NCBI GenBank assembly: GCA_002395235.1
Contig: DGWK01000005.1
Span: 28,992 to 79,887 of the forward strand
Direction of reading: 5' to 3'
DNA from: Lachnospiraceae bacterium UBA4260
Lineage (GTDB): Bacteria > Bacillota > Clostridia > Lachnospirales > Lachnospiraceae
Length of the DNA: 50,896 nucleotides
The notes below the pieces were generated by a model. It searched no databases. It was not told where the DNA came from and was given only the letters and a program-made list of their open reading frames with translations. Both the position numbers and the translations under genes were made by a program. Positions 43,159 to 50,896 of the stretch are shown in pieces (the stretch's first letter is position 1; the number at the start of each line of letters is the position of its first letter).

Positions 43159-43238
43159 CTCGTCATGGAACGGACGTGAATGTTCCCGGCGGGAGAAGAA
43201 GAGAAGAAAGAGACGTAAAGAAGAAAAAAGGAGAGAGT

Positions 43239-45344
43239 ATGTACAAAACTTATTCCATGGACCTTGCCGGAAGGACACTCAGCGTTGACATCGGCAGAGT
43301 CGGCAAGCAGGCAAGCGGATGCGCTTTTATTCACTATGGCGATACAACACTTTTATGTACGGCGACTGCGTCCGCAGCTCCCAGAGACGGAATTGATTTC
43401 TTCCCGCTCAGCGTAGAGTACTCCGAGAAGTATTATGCAGTCGGCAAGATGCCCGGCGGCTTCAACAAGAGAGAGGGCAAGCCCAGCGAGAACGCGATCC
43501 TCACAAGCCGCGTGATCGACAGACCTATGCGCCCTCTGTTCCCCAAGGATATGAGAAATGACGTCACCCTCGAGTGCATGGTCATGAGCGTAGATCCCCA
43601 GTGCAGACCCGAGATGGTCGCTATGATCGGCGCTTCTCTGGCAACAACCATTTCCGACATCCCCTTCGACGGCCCTTGCGCAGCTACGCAGATCGGCCTT
43701 GTGGACGGTGAAGTGATCATCAACCCCAGCCAGGAGCAGTGGGACTTCGGCGATCTTCGCCTGACAGTCGCTTCCACGGCGGAGAAGGTCATCATGATCG
43801 AAGCCGGCGCCAACGAGATCCCCGAAGAGGATATGATCAAATATATCTACATCGCAGACGAGCAGAACAAGAAGATCATCGAGTGGATCAATCAGATCGC
43901 TGCCGAGTGCGGCAAGACCAAGAGAGAGTATGTCAGCTGCGCGATCCCGGAAGAGATGTTCGCAGCTATGCGCGAGATCGTGACGCCTGAGGAGATGGAA
44001 GTCGCTGTCTTCGCAGATGACAAGCAGATCCGTGAGGACAACGTCGCGGCAGTTACCGAGAAGCTCAAGGAAGCTTTCGCGGACAACGAAGAGTGGCTGG
44101 CAATCCTCGGAGAAGCTGTTTACCAGTATGAGAAGAAGACCGTCCGCAAGATGATTCTCAAGGACCACAAGCGTCCCGACGGCCGTGACATCACTGAGAT
44201 CCGCCCTCTGTCCGCAGAGGTCGACCTGATCCCCAGAGTACACGGCTCCGCCATGTTCACACGCGGACAGACACAGATCTGCAATGTTGTCACTCTGGCA
44301 CCTCTTTCCGAGGCACAGAGAGTGGAGGGCCTTGACCCCAACATCACAGAGAAGAGATATGTGCACCAGTACAACTTCCCGGCATATTCCGTCGGTGAGA
44401 CAAGAGTTTCCAGAGGCCCGGGCCGCAGAGAGATCGGCCACGGCGCACTGGCTGAGAGAGCCCTGCTCCCTGTACTGCCCAGCATCGATCAGTTCCCTTA
44501 CTCCATCCGTTCCGTATCCGAGACCTTCGAGTCCAACGGTTCCACCTCCATGGCTTCCACATGCGCTTCCTGCATGGCCCTTATGGCAGCCGGTGTTCCG
44601 CTTAAGTCTCAGGTGGCCGGTATCAGCTGCGGTCTGGTTACAGGCGAGAAGGATGAGGACTTCGTACTTCTGACAGATATCCAGGGTCTCGAGGACTTCT
44701 TCGGAGACATGGACTTCAAGGTTACCGGTACTCACAAGGGTATCACCGCGATCCAGATGGACATCAAGATTCACGGTCTGACAAGAGCCATCGTTGAGGG
44801 CGCCATCGCAAGATGCAAGGAAGCCCGCGAGTTCATCATGAACGGCGTTATGACAGAAGCGATCGCAGAGCCTCGTCCCACTGTTAACGAGTATGCTCCC
44901 AAGATCGATTACATGCAGATCGATCCCGAGAAGATCGGTGAAGTCGTCGGTCAGCGCGGCAAGACTATCAACGAGATCATCAAGCGCACCGGCGTACAGA
45001 TCGATATCGAGGATGACGGCAGCGTATCCATCTGCGGCAATGACGCCAAGGGCATGGAACTGGCTAAGAAGTATATCACTACCATCGTCACAGAGTTCGA
45101 AGAGGGACAGGTGCTCGACGGAACTGTTGTCAGCATCAAGGAATTCGGCGCGTTTGTCGAGTTCGCTCCCGGCAAGGAAGGCATGGTCCACATCTCCAAG
45201 ATCGCGAACCGCCGCATCGAGCATGTGGAAGATGTTCTGACACTCGGCGACAAGGTCACCGTCGTCTGCCTCGGAAAGGACAGAATGGGAAGACTGAGCT
45301 TCTCCATGAAGGACGTAAACAAGCAGAAAAAGAATAATAAGTAA
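43239..45344 (+). CDS. pnp: Polyribonucleotide nucleotidyltransferase (PNPase)
   Basis: A 701-aa 3'-5' phosphorolytic exoribonuclease. Two RNase PH-like domains (about 10-220 and 310-545; FNKREGKPSEN, RGPGRREIGHGALAERAL) frame a helical domain. A KH domain (about 560-615; IGEVVGQRGKTINEIIKRTG) and S1 domain (about 625-695; GTVVSIKEFGAFVEFAPG) follow. The family N-terminus YKTYSMDLAGR and AAAAGGAG support the ATG at 43239. Last gene before a strong hairpin. Confidence 0.97.
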   Translation: MYKTYSMDLAGRTLSVDIGRVGKQASGCAFIHYGDTTLLCTATASAAPRDGIDFFPLSVEYSEKYYAVGKMPGGFNKREGKPSENAILTSRVIDRPMRPLFPKDMRNDVTLECMVMSVDPQCRPEMVAMIGASLATTISDIPFDGPCAATQIGLVDGEVIINPSQEQWDFGDLRLTVASTAEKVIMIEAGANEIPEEDMIKYIYIADEQNKKIIEWINQIAAECGKTKREYVSCAIPEEMFAAMREIVTPEEMEVAVFADDKQIREDNVAAVTEKLKEAFADNEEWLAILGEAVYQYEKKTVRKMILKDHKRPDGRDITEIRPLSAEVDLIPRVHGSAMFTRGQTQICNVVTLAPLSEAQRVEGLDPNITEKRYVHQYNFPAYSVGETRVSRGPGRREIGHGALAERALLPVLPSIDQFPYSIRSVSETFESNGSTSMASTCASCMALMAAGVPLKSQVAGISCGLVTGEKDEDFVLLTDIQGLEDFFGDMDFKVTGTHKGITAIQMDIKIHGLTRAIVEGAIARCKEAREFIMNGVMTEAIAEPRPTVNEYAPKIDYMQIDPEKIGEVVGQRGKTINEIIKRTGVQIDIEDDGSVSICGNDAKGMELAKKYITTIVTEFEEGQVLDGTVVSIKEFGAFVEFAPGKEGMVHISKIANRRIEHVEDVLTLGDKVTVVCLGKDRMGRLSFSMKDVNKQKKNNK

Positions 45345-45357
45345 AGAGACTTAGTTA

Positions 45358-45407
45358 AACCCGGCGGGCCAGGGCATTTGTTGAAAATGCGCTGGCTTTG
45401 CCGGGTT
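45358..45407 (+). terminator. Large hairpin after pnp
   Basis: AACCCGGC/GCCGGGTT encloses GCCAG...CTGGC and GCATTT/AAATGC stems. It has only a short T stretch, so termination is likely but not certain. Confidence 0.6.
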
Positions 45408-45459
45408 CATTGCGCGGCTGCGGCCGCGGCGATCTATTTTTTGGAGCAGGAGAAAGAAC

Positions 45460-47052
45460 ATGTCAACAACAGCGCAGGAAATCGCACGCAGGCGCACATT
45501 TGCGATCATTTCCCACCCCGATGCAGGTAAGACGACACTGACAGAGAAATTCCTTCTGTACGGAGGAGCCATCAACCTCGCGGGAAGCGTAAAGGGAAAA
45601 GCGACCGCCAGGCATGCGGTCTCAGACTGGATGGAAATAGAGAAACAGAGAGGAATCTCGGTCACGAGCTCGGTGCTGCAGTTCGAATACGACGGATGCT
45701 GCATCAATATCCTCGACACGCCCGGACACCAGGACTTCTCGGAGGACACCTACCGCACGCTCATGGCGGCGGACTCCGCAGTCATGGTCATCGACGGCGC
45801 CAAGGGCGTTGAGCCCCAGACCAAGAAGCTCTTTAAAGTCTGTACCATGCGGCATATCCCGATTTTTACATTTATTAATAAGATGGACAGAGACGCCCTC
45901 GATACTTTCGACCTTCTCGATGATATTGAGAAGAACCTGGGAATCGACACCTGTCCCATGAACTGGCCCATCGGTTCCGGCAAGGCTTTCAAGGGCGTTT
46001 TTGACAGAGAGAACAACGAAGTCATTACCTACGCGGACACCCAGAAGGGCACCAAAGAGGGCACGCAGACAAGAATCCCGATCGATGACGAGGACAGGAT
46101 CCTGACGGAACTGGGCGAAGACGCGGCGGAGCAGCTGCGCGAAGAAGTGGAACTGCTGGACGGAGCCAGCGCGGACTTCAACATCGAGACGGTCAGGGCG
46201 GGAATGCTGACGCCGGTATTTTTCGGCTCCGCGCTCAACAACTTCGGCGTCGAGATCTTTCTGCAGCACTTCCTGGAGATGGCGCCCGCGCCTTCGGCCC
46301 GCATGACGGACCAGGGGCCGGTGGATCCCGTGGAAGACGCTTTCTCGGCCTTCGTCTTCAAGATCCAGGCCAATATGAACAAGGCCCACAGAGACAGGAT
46401 CGCCTTTATCCGCATCTGCTCGGGCAAATACGATATCGGCATGGACGTCAAGCACGTCCAGAGCGGAAGGATCCAGAGGCTGTCCCAGCCTCAGCAGCTG
46501 ATGGCCAGCGACAGAAAGATCCTGAGCGAGGCTTATGCGGGAGACATTATCGGCGTCTTCGATCCGGGCCTCTATTCCATCGGCGACACATTCTGCACGC
46601 CCAAGGCGGGATTTAAGTACGAGGGTATTCCCACTTTCGCACCGGAGCATTTCGCGCGCGTGCGCCAGGTGGACACCATGAAGAGAGACCAGTTCGTCAA
46701 GGGCATCACCCAGATCGCCCAGGAAGGCGCGATCCAGATATTCCGTGAGCTCCACACCGGTATGGAAGAGATCATCTGCGGCGTCGTCGGCATGCTGCAG
46801 TTCGACGTTCTGCAGTTCCGATTAAAGAGTGAGTACAACGTGGATATCATCCTGGAACAGCTTCCCTATGAGCATATTCGCTGGATCACAAAGTGGGACC
46901 AGGACATCATGCGCATAACGGGAACCACGGATATGAAGAGGATCGAGGACCTCAAGGGAAATCCGCTGCTTCTCTTTATCAATCCCTGGTCGGTGCAGAT
47001 GGTCCTGGATCGAAACGAGGGACTGGAGCTGTCGGAATTTTCAAGAGGCTGA
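45460..47052 (+). CDS. prfC: Peptide chain release factor 3
   Basis: A 530-aa GTPase that recycles RF1/RF2 from the ribosome. G1 SHPDAGKTTLTEKFLLYGG, G3 DTPGHQDFSEDTYR and G4 NKMDRDALD are intact, followed by domain 2 and the RF3 C-terminal domain (VVGMLQFDVLQFRLKSEYNV). It stands alone between the pnp and nusB operons. Confidence 0.96.
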   Translation: MSTTAQEIARRRTFAIISHPDAGKTTLTEKFLLYGGAINLAGSVKGKATARHAVSDWMEIEKQRGISVTSSVLQFEYDGCCINILDTPGHQDFSEDTYRTLMAADSAVMVIDGAKGVEPQTKKLFKVCTMRHIPIFTFINKMDRDALDTFDLLDDIEKNLGIDTCPMNWPIGSGKAFKGVFDRENNEVITYADTQKGTKEGTQTRIPIDDEDRILTELGEDAAEQLREEVELLDGASADFNIETVRAGMLTPVFFGSALNNFGVEIFLQHFLEMAPAPSARMTDQGPVDPVEDAFSAFVFKIQANMNKAHRDRIAFIRICSGKYDIGMDVKHVQSGRIQRLSQPQQLMASDRKILSEAYAGDIIGVFDPGLYSIGDTFCTPKAGFKYEGIPTFAPEHFARVRQVDTMKRDQFVKGITQIAQEGAIQIFRELHTGMEEIICGVVGMLQFDVLQFRLKSEYNVDIILEQLPYEHIRWITKWDQDIMRITGTTDMKRIEDLKGNPLLLFINPWSVQMVLDRNEGLELSEFSRG

Positions 47053-47092
47053 GTATAGGCAAAGATAACAGAATTTGATAAAATCAATTCAG

Positions 47093-47109
47093 GCGGGAGC
47101 GGCTCCCGC
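47093..47109 (+). promoter_or_regulatory. 5' UTR triloop hairpin before yqhY
   Basis: GCGGGAG-CGG-CTCCCGC begins about 9 nt after an extended -10 (TGATAAAAT, hexamer 47079-47084), so it would cap the 5' end of the transcript. A weak -35 TAGGCA lies 18 bp upstream of the -10. Confidence 0.6.
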
Positions 47110-47145
47110 TCTGAAGTTATGATCAGAAATCTTTAGGAGGCTGTT

Positions 47146-47511
47146 ATGGCACAGGAAAAGAATACAGCGGAGAAATACAGTGACGCGAACATCGGCACAG
47201 TACAGATCGCCGATGATGTAGTAGCGCTCATAGCTGCTTATGCGGCTATGGAAGTGGAAGGCGTCTCCGGCATGGCCGGCGGCGTCGATATGGATACAGT
47301 GAGCAAGGGCGGCATGAAGAAGCTTGGCAAGACTGTCAAGGTGGAAGTCAGCGAAGCCGGTGTCAAGGCGGACCTGAGCATTGACCTGGGCTATGGTTAC
47401 AGCATTCCCGAGACCTGCAGCAAGGTGCAGAGCAGGGTCAAGACGGCCATTGAGAACATGACCGGGCTTGAGGTCCAGGATGTCAATATTCGTGTTGCCG
47501 GGATCAAGTGA
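47146..47511 (+). CDS. Asp23/Gls24 family envelope stress protein (YqhY-like)
   Basis: A 121-aa small protein of the Asp23 family: IADDVVALIAAYAAMEVEGVSG, then YGYSIPETCSKVQSRVKTAIENMTGLEV and VNIRVAGIK. In Bacillus the homologue yqhY also lies before nusB and is linked to lipid metabolism and envelope homeostasis. TTTAGGAGG precedes the ATG. Confidence 0.92.
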   Translation: MAQEKNTAEKYSDANIGTVQIADDVVALIAAYAAMEVEGVSGMAGGVDMDTVSKGGMKKLGKTVKVEVSEAGVKADLSIDLGYGYSIPETCSKVQSRVKTAIENMTGLEVQDVNIRVAGIK

Positions 47512-47538
47512 TCGATTGAGGGCAGGAAGACTAAATTT

Positions 47539-48051
47539 ATGAACAGAAAGAGCTTGAGAGAGCAGATCTTTAAGCTGCTCTTCAGAACCGAATTTAATGA
47601 TCCGGATGAGATGGAGGAGCAGGCGCAGTTCTTCTTTGACAGCGGAGATATGACTGTCACGGACAAGGACAAAGAGTACATCATCGGCAAGTGCAGGAAG
47701 ATCCTTGATAAGACGGAGGAGATCGACCGCCTTTTGGACGAGAAGCTGGAGGGATGGACGGTTGAGCGTCTTCCCAAGGTCGAACTGGCGATCCTGCGGC
47801 TGGGTACTTATGAGATCCTCTACGATGATACCGTTCCGACAGGCGTTGCGATCAACGAAGCCGTGGAACTGGGCAAGAAATTCGGAGAGGACGGGTCCGG
47901 CGCCTTTATCAACGGCGTGCTGGCCGGGATCACCGGAAAAGAGAGGGCGTCCAAGCCCGGAACAGGTGAGGGATCTCCCCGCGGGAAGGGCTCTTCCGGC
48001 GGCAGCATTTCGGAGCGCAAGGGCGACACATACATTACAAGGAAAATATGA
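47539..48051 (+). CDS. nusB: Transcription antitermination factor NusB
   Basis: A 170-aa helical protein that binds BoxA RNA with NusE in rRNA antitermination. It shows SLREQIFKLLFRTEF at the N-terminus, WTVERLPKVELAILRLGTYE and FINGVLAGI. A Gly/Ser-rich tail of about 35 residues after the core is unusual. It overlaps xseA by 4 nt. Confidence 0.94.
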   Translation: MNRKSLREQIFKLLFRTEFNDPDEMEEQAQFFFDSGDMTVTDKDKEYIIGKCRKILDKTEEIDRLLDEKLEGWTVERLPKVELAILRLGTYEILYDDTVPTGVAINEAVELGKKFGEDGSGAFINGVLAGITGKERASKPGTGEGSPRGKGSSGGSISERKGDTYITRKI

Positions 48052-49316
48052 GAAACGTATACTCGGTATCCCAGATTAACCGATATATAAAAAACATGTT
48101 TGCGGATGACTACATTCTCCATTCCGTTCTGGTGCGGGGAGAAGTGAGCAACTGCAAATATCATTCTTCCGGTCATATATACTTTACTTTGAAAGATGCC
48201 TCGGGTACGCTTTCCTGCGTCATGTTCGCGGGACGCAGACGAGGCCTTTCTTTTCGTATGCAGGAGGGAGATCAGGTGATCGTGGCCGGCACGGTGGACG
48301 TGTATGAGCGCGACGGCCGCTATCAGCTCTACGCCGACAGGATCATTCTCGACGGCGCAGGGCAGCTCAACGCCCGTTTCGAGCAGCTAAAGCGCAGGCT
48401 CGAGGAGTCGGGGATGTTCGATGAGATGTACAAAAAGCCCATTCCGCGCTATATCCGCAGACTGGGCGTGGTGACTGCTCCTACGGGCGCAGCTGTACAG
48501 GATATCATCAACATATCTCTGCGCAGGGATCCCTATCTGCAGATCATTCTCTTTCCCGCCATCGTGCAGGGAAATGAGGCGGCCGGCAGTATCTGTCAGG
48601 GCATCAGGACGCTGGATGAATACGGCGTGGATGTGATCATTATCGGAAGAGGCGGCGGATCTCTCGAAGATCTGTGGGCTTTTAACGAGGAGATCGTGGC
48701 CGAAGCTGTCTTCAACTGTACAACGCCGATCATCTCCGCTGTGGGACATGAGACTGACACGGTCATCACCGACTACGTGGCGGACCTCAGAGCGCCGACG
48801 CCGTCGGCTGCGGCGGAACTGGCAGTGTTTTCTTACGAGCAGTTTCAGAGAGACCTGCAGATGTATGCAGGAAGGCTGGTCGGGTCCATGGACAAGCGCA
48901 TTTACGCCCTCCGCAGACATGCGGAGAGCCTTCGCAGGGAACTGGTCCACCTCTCGCCGTCGTCAAGGATCCGTGACCGGAGAATGTACACGGCGCAGTG
49001 CGAGGAAAAACTTGCCCTGGCTATGGAGAGAAAGATTCAGGAGTGCAGGCGCCGGGCGGACGTGGGAGAGAGGCTGCAGGTCCGAATGGACAGAAAGCTT
49101 TCGGAGGCGGCCGGCAGCATGAGACTCTATGCGGCGCAGCTGGAGCAGCGATCCCCCATTGCCAAGCTTTCCGGCGGTTACGGCTATATCAGCGACGAAA
49201 AGGGCGCAGCTGTGCTGTCGGTGGACAAAACAGAGCCGGGCGATCTTTTGACCATTCAGCTCAGGGACGGCAGGATCGATGCGACAGTGGAGCGCGTGCA
49301 TCGCGCAGATCAGTGA
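48048..49316 (+). CDS. xseA: Exodeoxyribonuclease VII large subunit
   Basis: A 422-aa subunit with an N-terminal OB fold (LVRGEVSNCKYHSSGHIYFT) and catalytic core (GVVTAPTGAAVQDI, IIGRGGGSLEDLWAFNEE, ISAVGHETDTVITDYVADLR), followed by a long coiled region. It pairs with XseB to degrade single-stranded DNA. ATGA overlap with nusB. Confidence 0.95.
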   Translation: MRNVYSVSQINRYIKNMFADDYILHSVLVRGEVSNCKYHSSGHIYFTLKDASGTLSCVMFAGRRRGLSFRMQEGDQVIVAGTVDVYERDGRYQLYADRIILDGAGQLNARFEQLKRRLEESGMFDEMYKKPIPRYIRRLGVVTAPTGAAVQDIINISLRRDPYLQIILFPAIVQGNEAAGSICQGIRTLDEYGVDVIIIGRGGGSLEDLWAFNEEIVAEAVFNCTTPIISAVGHETDTVITDYVADLRAPTPSAAAELAVFSYEQFQRDLQMYAGRLVGSMDKRIYALRRHAESLRRELVHLSPSSRIRDRRMYTAQCEEKLALAMERKIQECRRRADVGERLQVRMDRKLSEAAGSMRLYAAQLEQRSPIAKLSGGYGYISDEKGAAVLSVDKTEPGDLLTIQLRDGRIDATVERVHRADQ

Positions 49317-49333
49317 ACGGGGAGATAATATCT

Positions 49334-49582
49334 ATGGGTGACAATACCGTTACAAATACATCTGAAAATGCTTCCGTGCCGGAAGTGAAGGGAATCGAAG
49401 AGGCTTTTGCCATGCTGGATCAGATCCTGGCGAAAATGGACGAAGAGGGCGTGACCTTGGAGGAGTCCTTTCGCTGCTATGAGCAGGGCATGAAGCTGAT
49501 CAAATACTGCAATGAGACGATCGATGCGGTAGAGAAAAAAGTACAGGTGCTTAGCGCAGAGGGGGAGACCGATGAGTTTTGA
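49334..49582 (+). CDS. xseB: Exodeoxyribonuclease VII small subunit
   Basis: An 82-aa helical-hairpin protein (GIEEAFAMLDQILAKMDEEG, LEESFRCYEQGMKLIKYC) that binds XseA. A Ser/Thr/Asn-rich N-terminal extension of about 18 residues precedes the core. GGGGAG lies before ATG 49334. It overlaps ispA by 11 nt. Confidence 0.93.
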   Translation: MGDNTVTNTSENASVPEVKGIEEAFAMLDQILAKMDEEGVTLEESFRCYEQGMKLIKYCNETIDAVEKKVQVLSAEGETDEF

Positions 49583-50492
49583 ACAGAATCTTGCCGAGAA
49601 GGCCGCGCACTGTGAGAAGGTCCTCAGGGACATGCTTCCTTCCGTGGAGGGACTTCAGGGGACAGACCGCTACGCGGCGGTCGTGGTTGACGCCATGCAG
49701 TACAGCGTTATGGCCGGCGGAAAGAGACTCCGCCCGCTGTTTATCTACGAGACATGCCGTATGTACGGAGGCAGAGAAGAGCTGGCGGCGCCCTTTATGG
49801 CGGCACTGGAGATGATCCACAACTACTCGCTCGTGCATGACGATATGCCCGCCATGGACAACGATGAATACAGGCGCGGCAGGAAGACGACCTGGGTCGT
49901 GTACGGCGAGGGAATGGCTATACTGGCCGGCGACGCGCTGCTCAACTACGCCTACGAGACGGCTCTGAAAGCCTTTGCTCTGTGCCGCGACCCGAAGGAG
50001 ACCGCCGCCGTCGTCAGCGCGATGGAGCTCCTCGCGCGCAACGCGGGCGTCTACGGGATGGTGGGCGGACAGTGCGCGGACCTGGAGGCGGAGAAGAAGC
50101 CCGAGGAGACCGGTGAGGAAGGCCTGACCTACATCCACAAGCACAAGACGGCGTGCATGATTGAGAGCGGATTCCAGATCGGCGCGATCCTGGCGGGCGC
50201 CCCGAAAGAGGACGTGGAGAAGCTGGGAAAGATCGCCGAGAATATCGGCATCGCCTTCCAGATCCAGGACGACATTCTGGACGTTATAGGAGACAGTGAA
50301 GAGCTCGGGAAGATGACCGGGAGCGATGAAAAGGACGGGAAAGTCACCTATGTGACACTCCACGGCCTTGAGAAGGCCGCTCAGGACGTCCGCAGAATGT
50401 CGGAGGAGGCGATCGAACTGTTCGATTCCCTTTCCGCATCCAATGGTTTCTTACGCGAACTGATCACGAACCTGATCACGCGAACAAAATGA
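49572..50492 (+). CDS. ispA: Polyprenyl (farnesyl) diphosphate synthase
   Basis: A 306-aa trans-prenyltransferase making the allylic precursor used by UppS. GGKRLRPLF, the first Asp-rich motif HDDMPAMDND and the second QIQDDILDV are intact. It sits in the xseA-xseB-ispA-tlyA order; dxs, which often lies between ispA and tlyA in Clostridia, is absent. Confidence 0.94.
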   Translation: MSFEQNLAEKAAHCEKVLRDMLPSVEGLQGTDRYAAVVVDAMQYSVMAGGKRLRPLFIYETCRMYGGREELAAPFMAALEMIHNYSLVHDDMPAMDNDEYRRGRKTTWVVYGEGMAILAGDALLNYAYETALKAFALCRDPKETAAVVSAMELLARNAGVYGMVGGQCADLEAEKKPEETGEEGLTYIHKHKTACMIESGFQIGAILAGAPKEDVEKLGKIAENIGIAFQIQDDILDVIGDSEELGKMTGSDEKDGKVTYVTLHGLEKAAQDVRRMSEEAIELFDSLSASNGFLRELITNLITRTK

Positions 50493-50520
50493 CGCAGTTC
50501 TCCCGACACTGACAACAGAT

Positions 50521-50896
50521 ATGAAAAAAGAAAAAAAGAGACTTGATGTCCTTATGGTGGAAAGAGGACTTGCCTCCTCAAGGGAGAAGGCAAAGGCCCT
50601 CATCATGGCGGGCATCGTGTATGTAAATCAGAATAAAGAAGATAAAGCGGGCGCCTCTTTTGACCCGGAGGAAACGGAAATTGAGGTCCGCGGCGCGACG
50701 CTTCGATACGTGAGCCGGGGCGGTCTCAAACTGGAAAAGGCCCTGAAGGTCTTCCCGATCGACCTGACCGGGCGCGTCTGCATGGACATAGGCGCTTCCA
50801 CCGGCGGTTTTACGGACTGCATGCTGCAGAACGGCGCCGCCAAGGTCTACTCCATCGACGTAGGATACGGCCAGCTGGACTGGAAACTCAGAAATG
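50521..50896 (+). CDS. tlyA: TlyA-family rRNA methyltransferase, 5' part
   Basis: The first 125 codons, cut by the window end. An S4-like RNA-binding domain (about 7-65; RLDVLMVERGLASSREKAKA) is followed by the start of an FtsJ-like methyltransferase domain with RYVSRGGLKLEKAL and the SAM-binding DIGASTGGFTDCML. The family methylates rRNA and was once called hemolysin. The ribosome-binding site before the ATG at 50521 is weak. Confidence 0.93.
   Translation, partial: MKKEKKRLDVLMVERGLASSREKAKALIMAGIVYVNQNKEDKAGASFDPEETEIEVRGATLRYVSRGGLKLEKALKVFPIDLTGRVCMDIGASTGGFTDCMLQNGAAKVYSIDVGYGQLDWKLRN

Noticed and set aside
43353..45224. Long minus-strand frame opposite pnp
   Set aside because: It mirrors pnp codon structure, has no start signal and its product resembles no protein; similar shadows occur over polC, infB and the hydrogenase gene.

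Overview
The window looks like part of the core chromosome of a Gram-positive anaerobe of the class Clostridia, most like Lachnospiraceae. The support is a PolC-type replicase, SigH, mini-RNase III and the RnpM/YlxQ pair in the nusA operon, a monomeric group-B [FeFe] hydrogenase, a surface protein with choline-binding-type repeats, and purine-rich Shine-Dalgarno sequences before almost every gene. The DNA is moderately GC-rich inside genes. AT-rich DNA is confined to a few intergenic islands. The species cannot be named from the sequence alone.

Layout. 1-3.8 kb: the 3' end of purH, a zincin-like orphan, a CBS-pair protein and a DJ-1/PfpI protein on the minus strand, then a [FeFe] hydrogenase. 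3.8-7.95 kb: ispF-cysS-mrnC-rlmB-sigH plus a small conserved-looking ORF, matching the Bacillus cysS-sigH order but without yacP. 7.96-13.1 kb (minus): a 1160-aa secreted protein (MBL fold + cell-wall-binding repeats + NlpC/P60), a small membrane protein and a NAGPA-domain protein. 13.2-15.8 kb: a class A penicillin-binding protein. 15.8-16.7 kb: a palindromic repeat island and tRNA-Thr. 16.7-19.1 kb: a YigZ/IMPACT protein and the magnesium transporter mgtE with a leader ORF. 19.1-19.68 kb: a non-coding island of nested inverted repeats. 19.68-21.7 kb: bipA, divergent from pyrH. 21.7-32.4 kb: pyrH-frr-uppS-cdsA-rseP-ispG-polC and a YARHG protein. 32.4-33.8 kb: glutathione peroxidase and tRNA-Glu. 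33.6-45.4 kb: rimP-nusA-rnpM-ylxQ-infB-rbfA-nrnA-truB-ribF-rpsO-pnp. 45.4-50.9 kb: prfC, then yqhY-nusB-xseA-xseB-ispA-tlyA, the last gene cut by the window edge.

How the genes work together. Most of the window is translation and RNA metabolism (IF-2, NusA, RimP, RbfA, RRF, RF3, BipA, TruB, S15, PNPase, mini-RNase III, RlmB). It is interleaved with isoprenoid and envelope lipid synthesis (IspF, IspG, IspA, UppS, CdsA) and cell-wall synthesis or remodelling (class A PBP, NlpC/P60 surface protein). dxr and dxs are missing from the two places where they usually sit.

The most interesting candidate is the mgtE leader. A consensus-like promoter is followed by a very strong Shine-Dalgarno sequence and a 41-codon ORF that overlaps the start of mgtE. 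The ORF encodes an NPLPRTRR stretch resembling the proline-rich MgtL peptide of enteric mgtA leaders. Other points are a recurring class of 17-nt triloop palindromes in untranslated regions, two islands of palindromic repeats, an early terminator in the rimP-nusA leader, and overlapping divergent promoters between bipA and pyrH.
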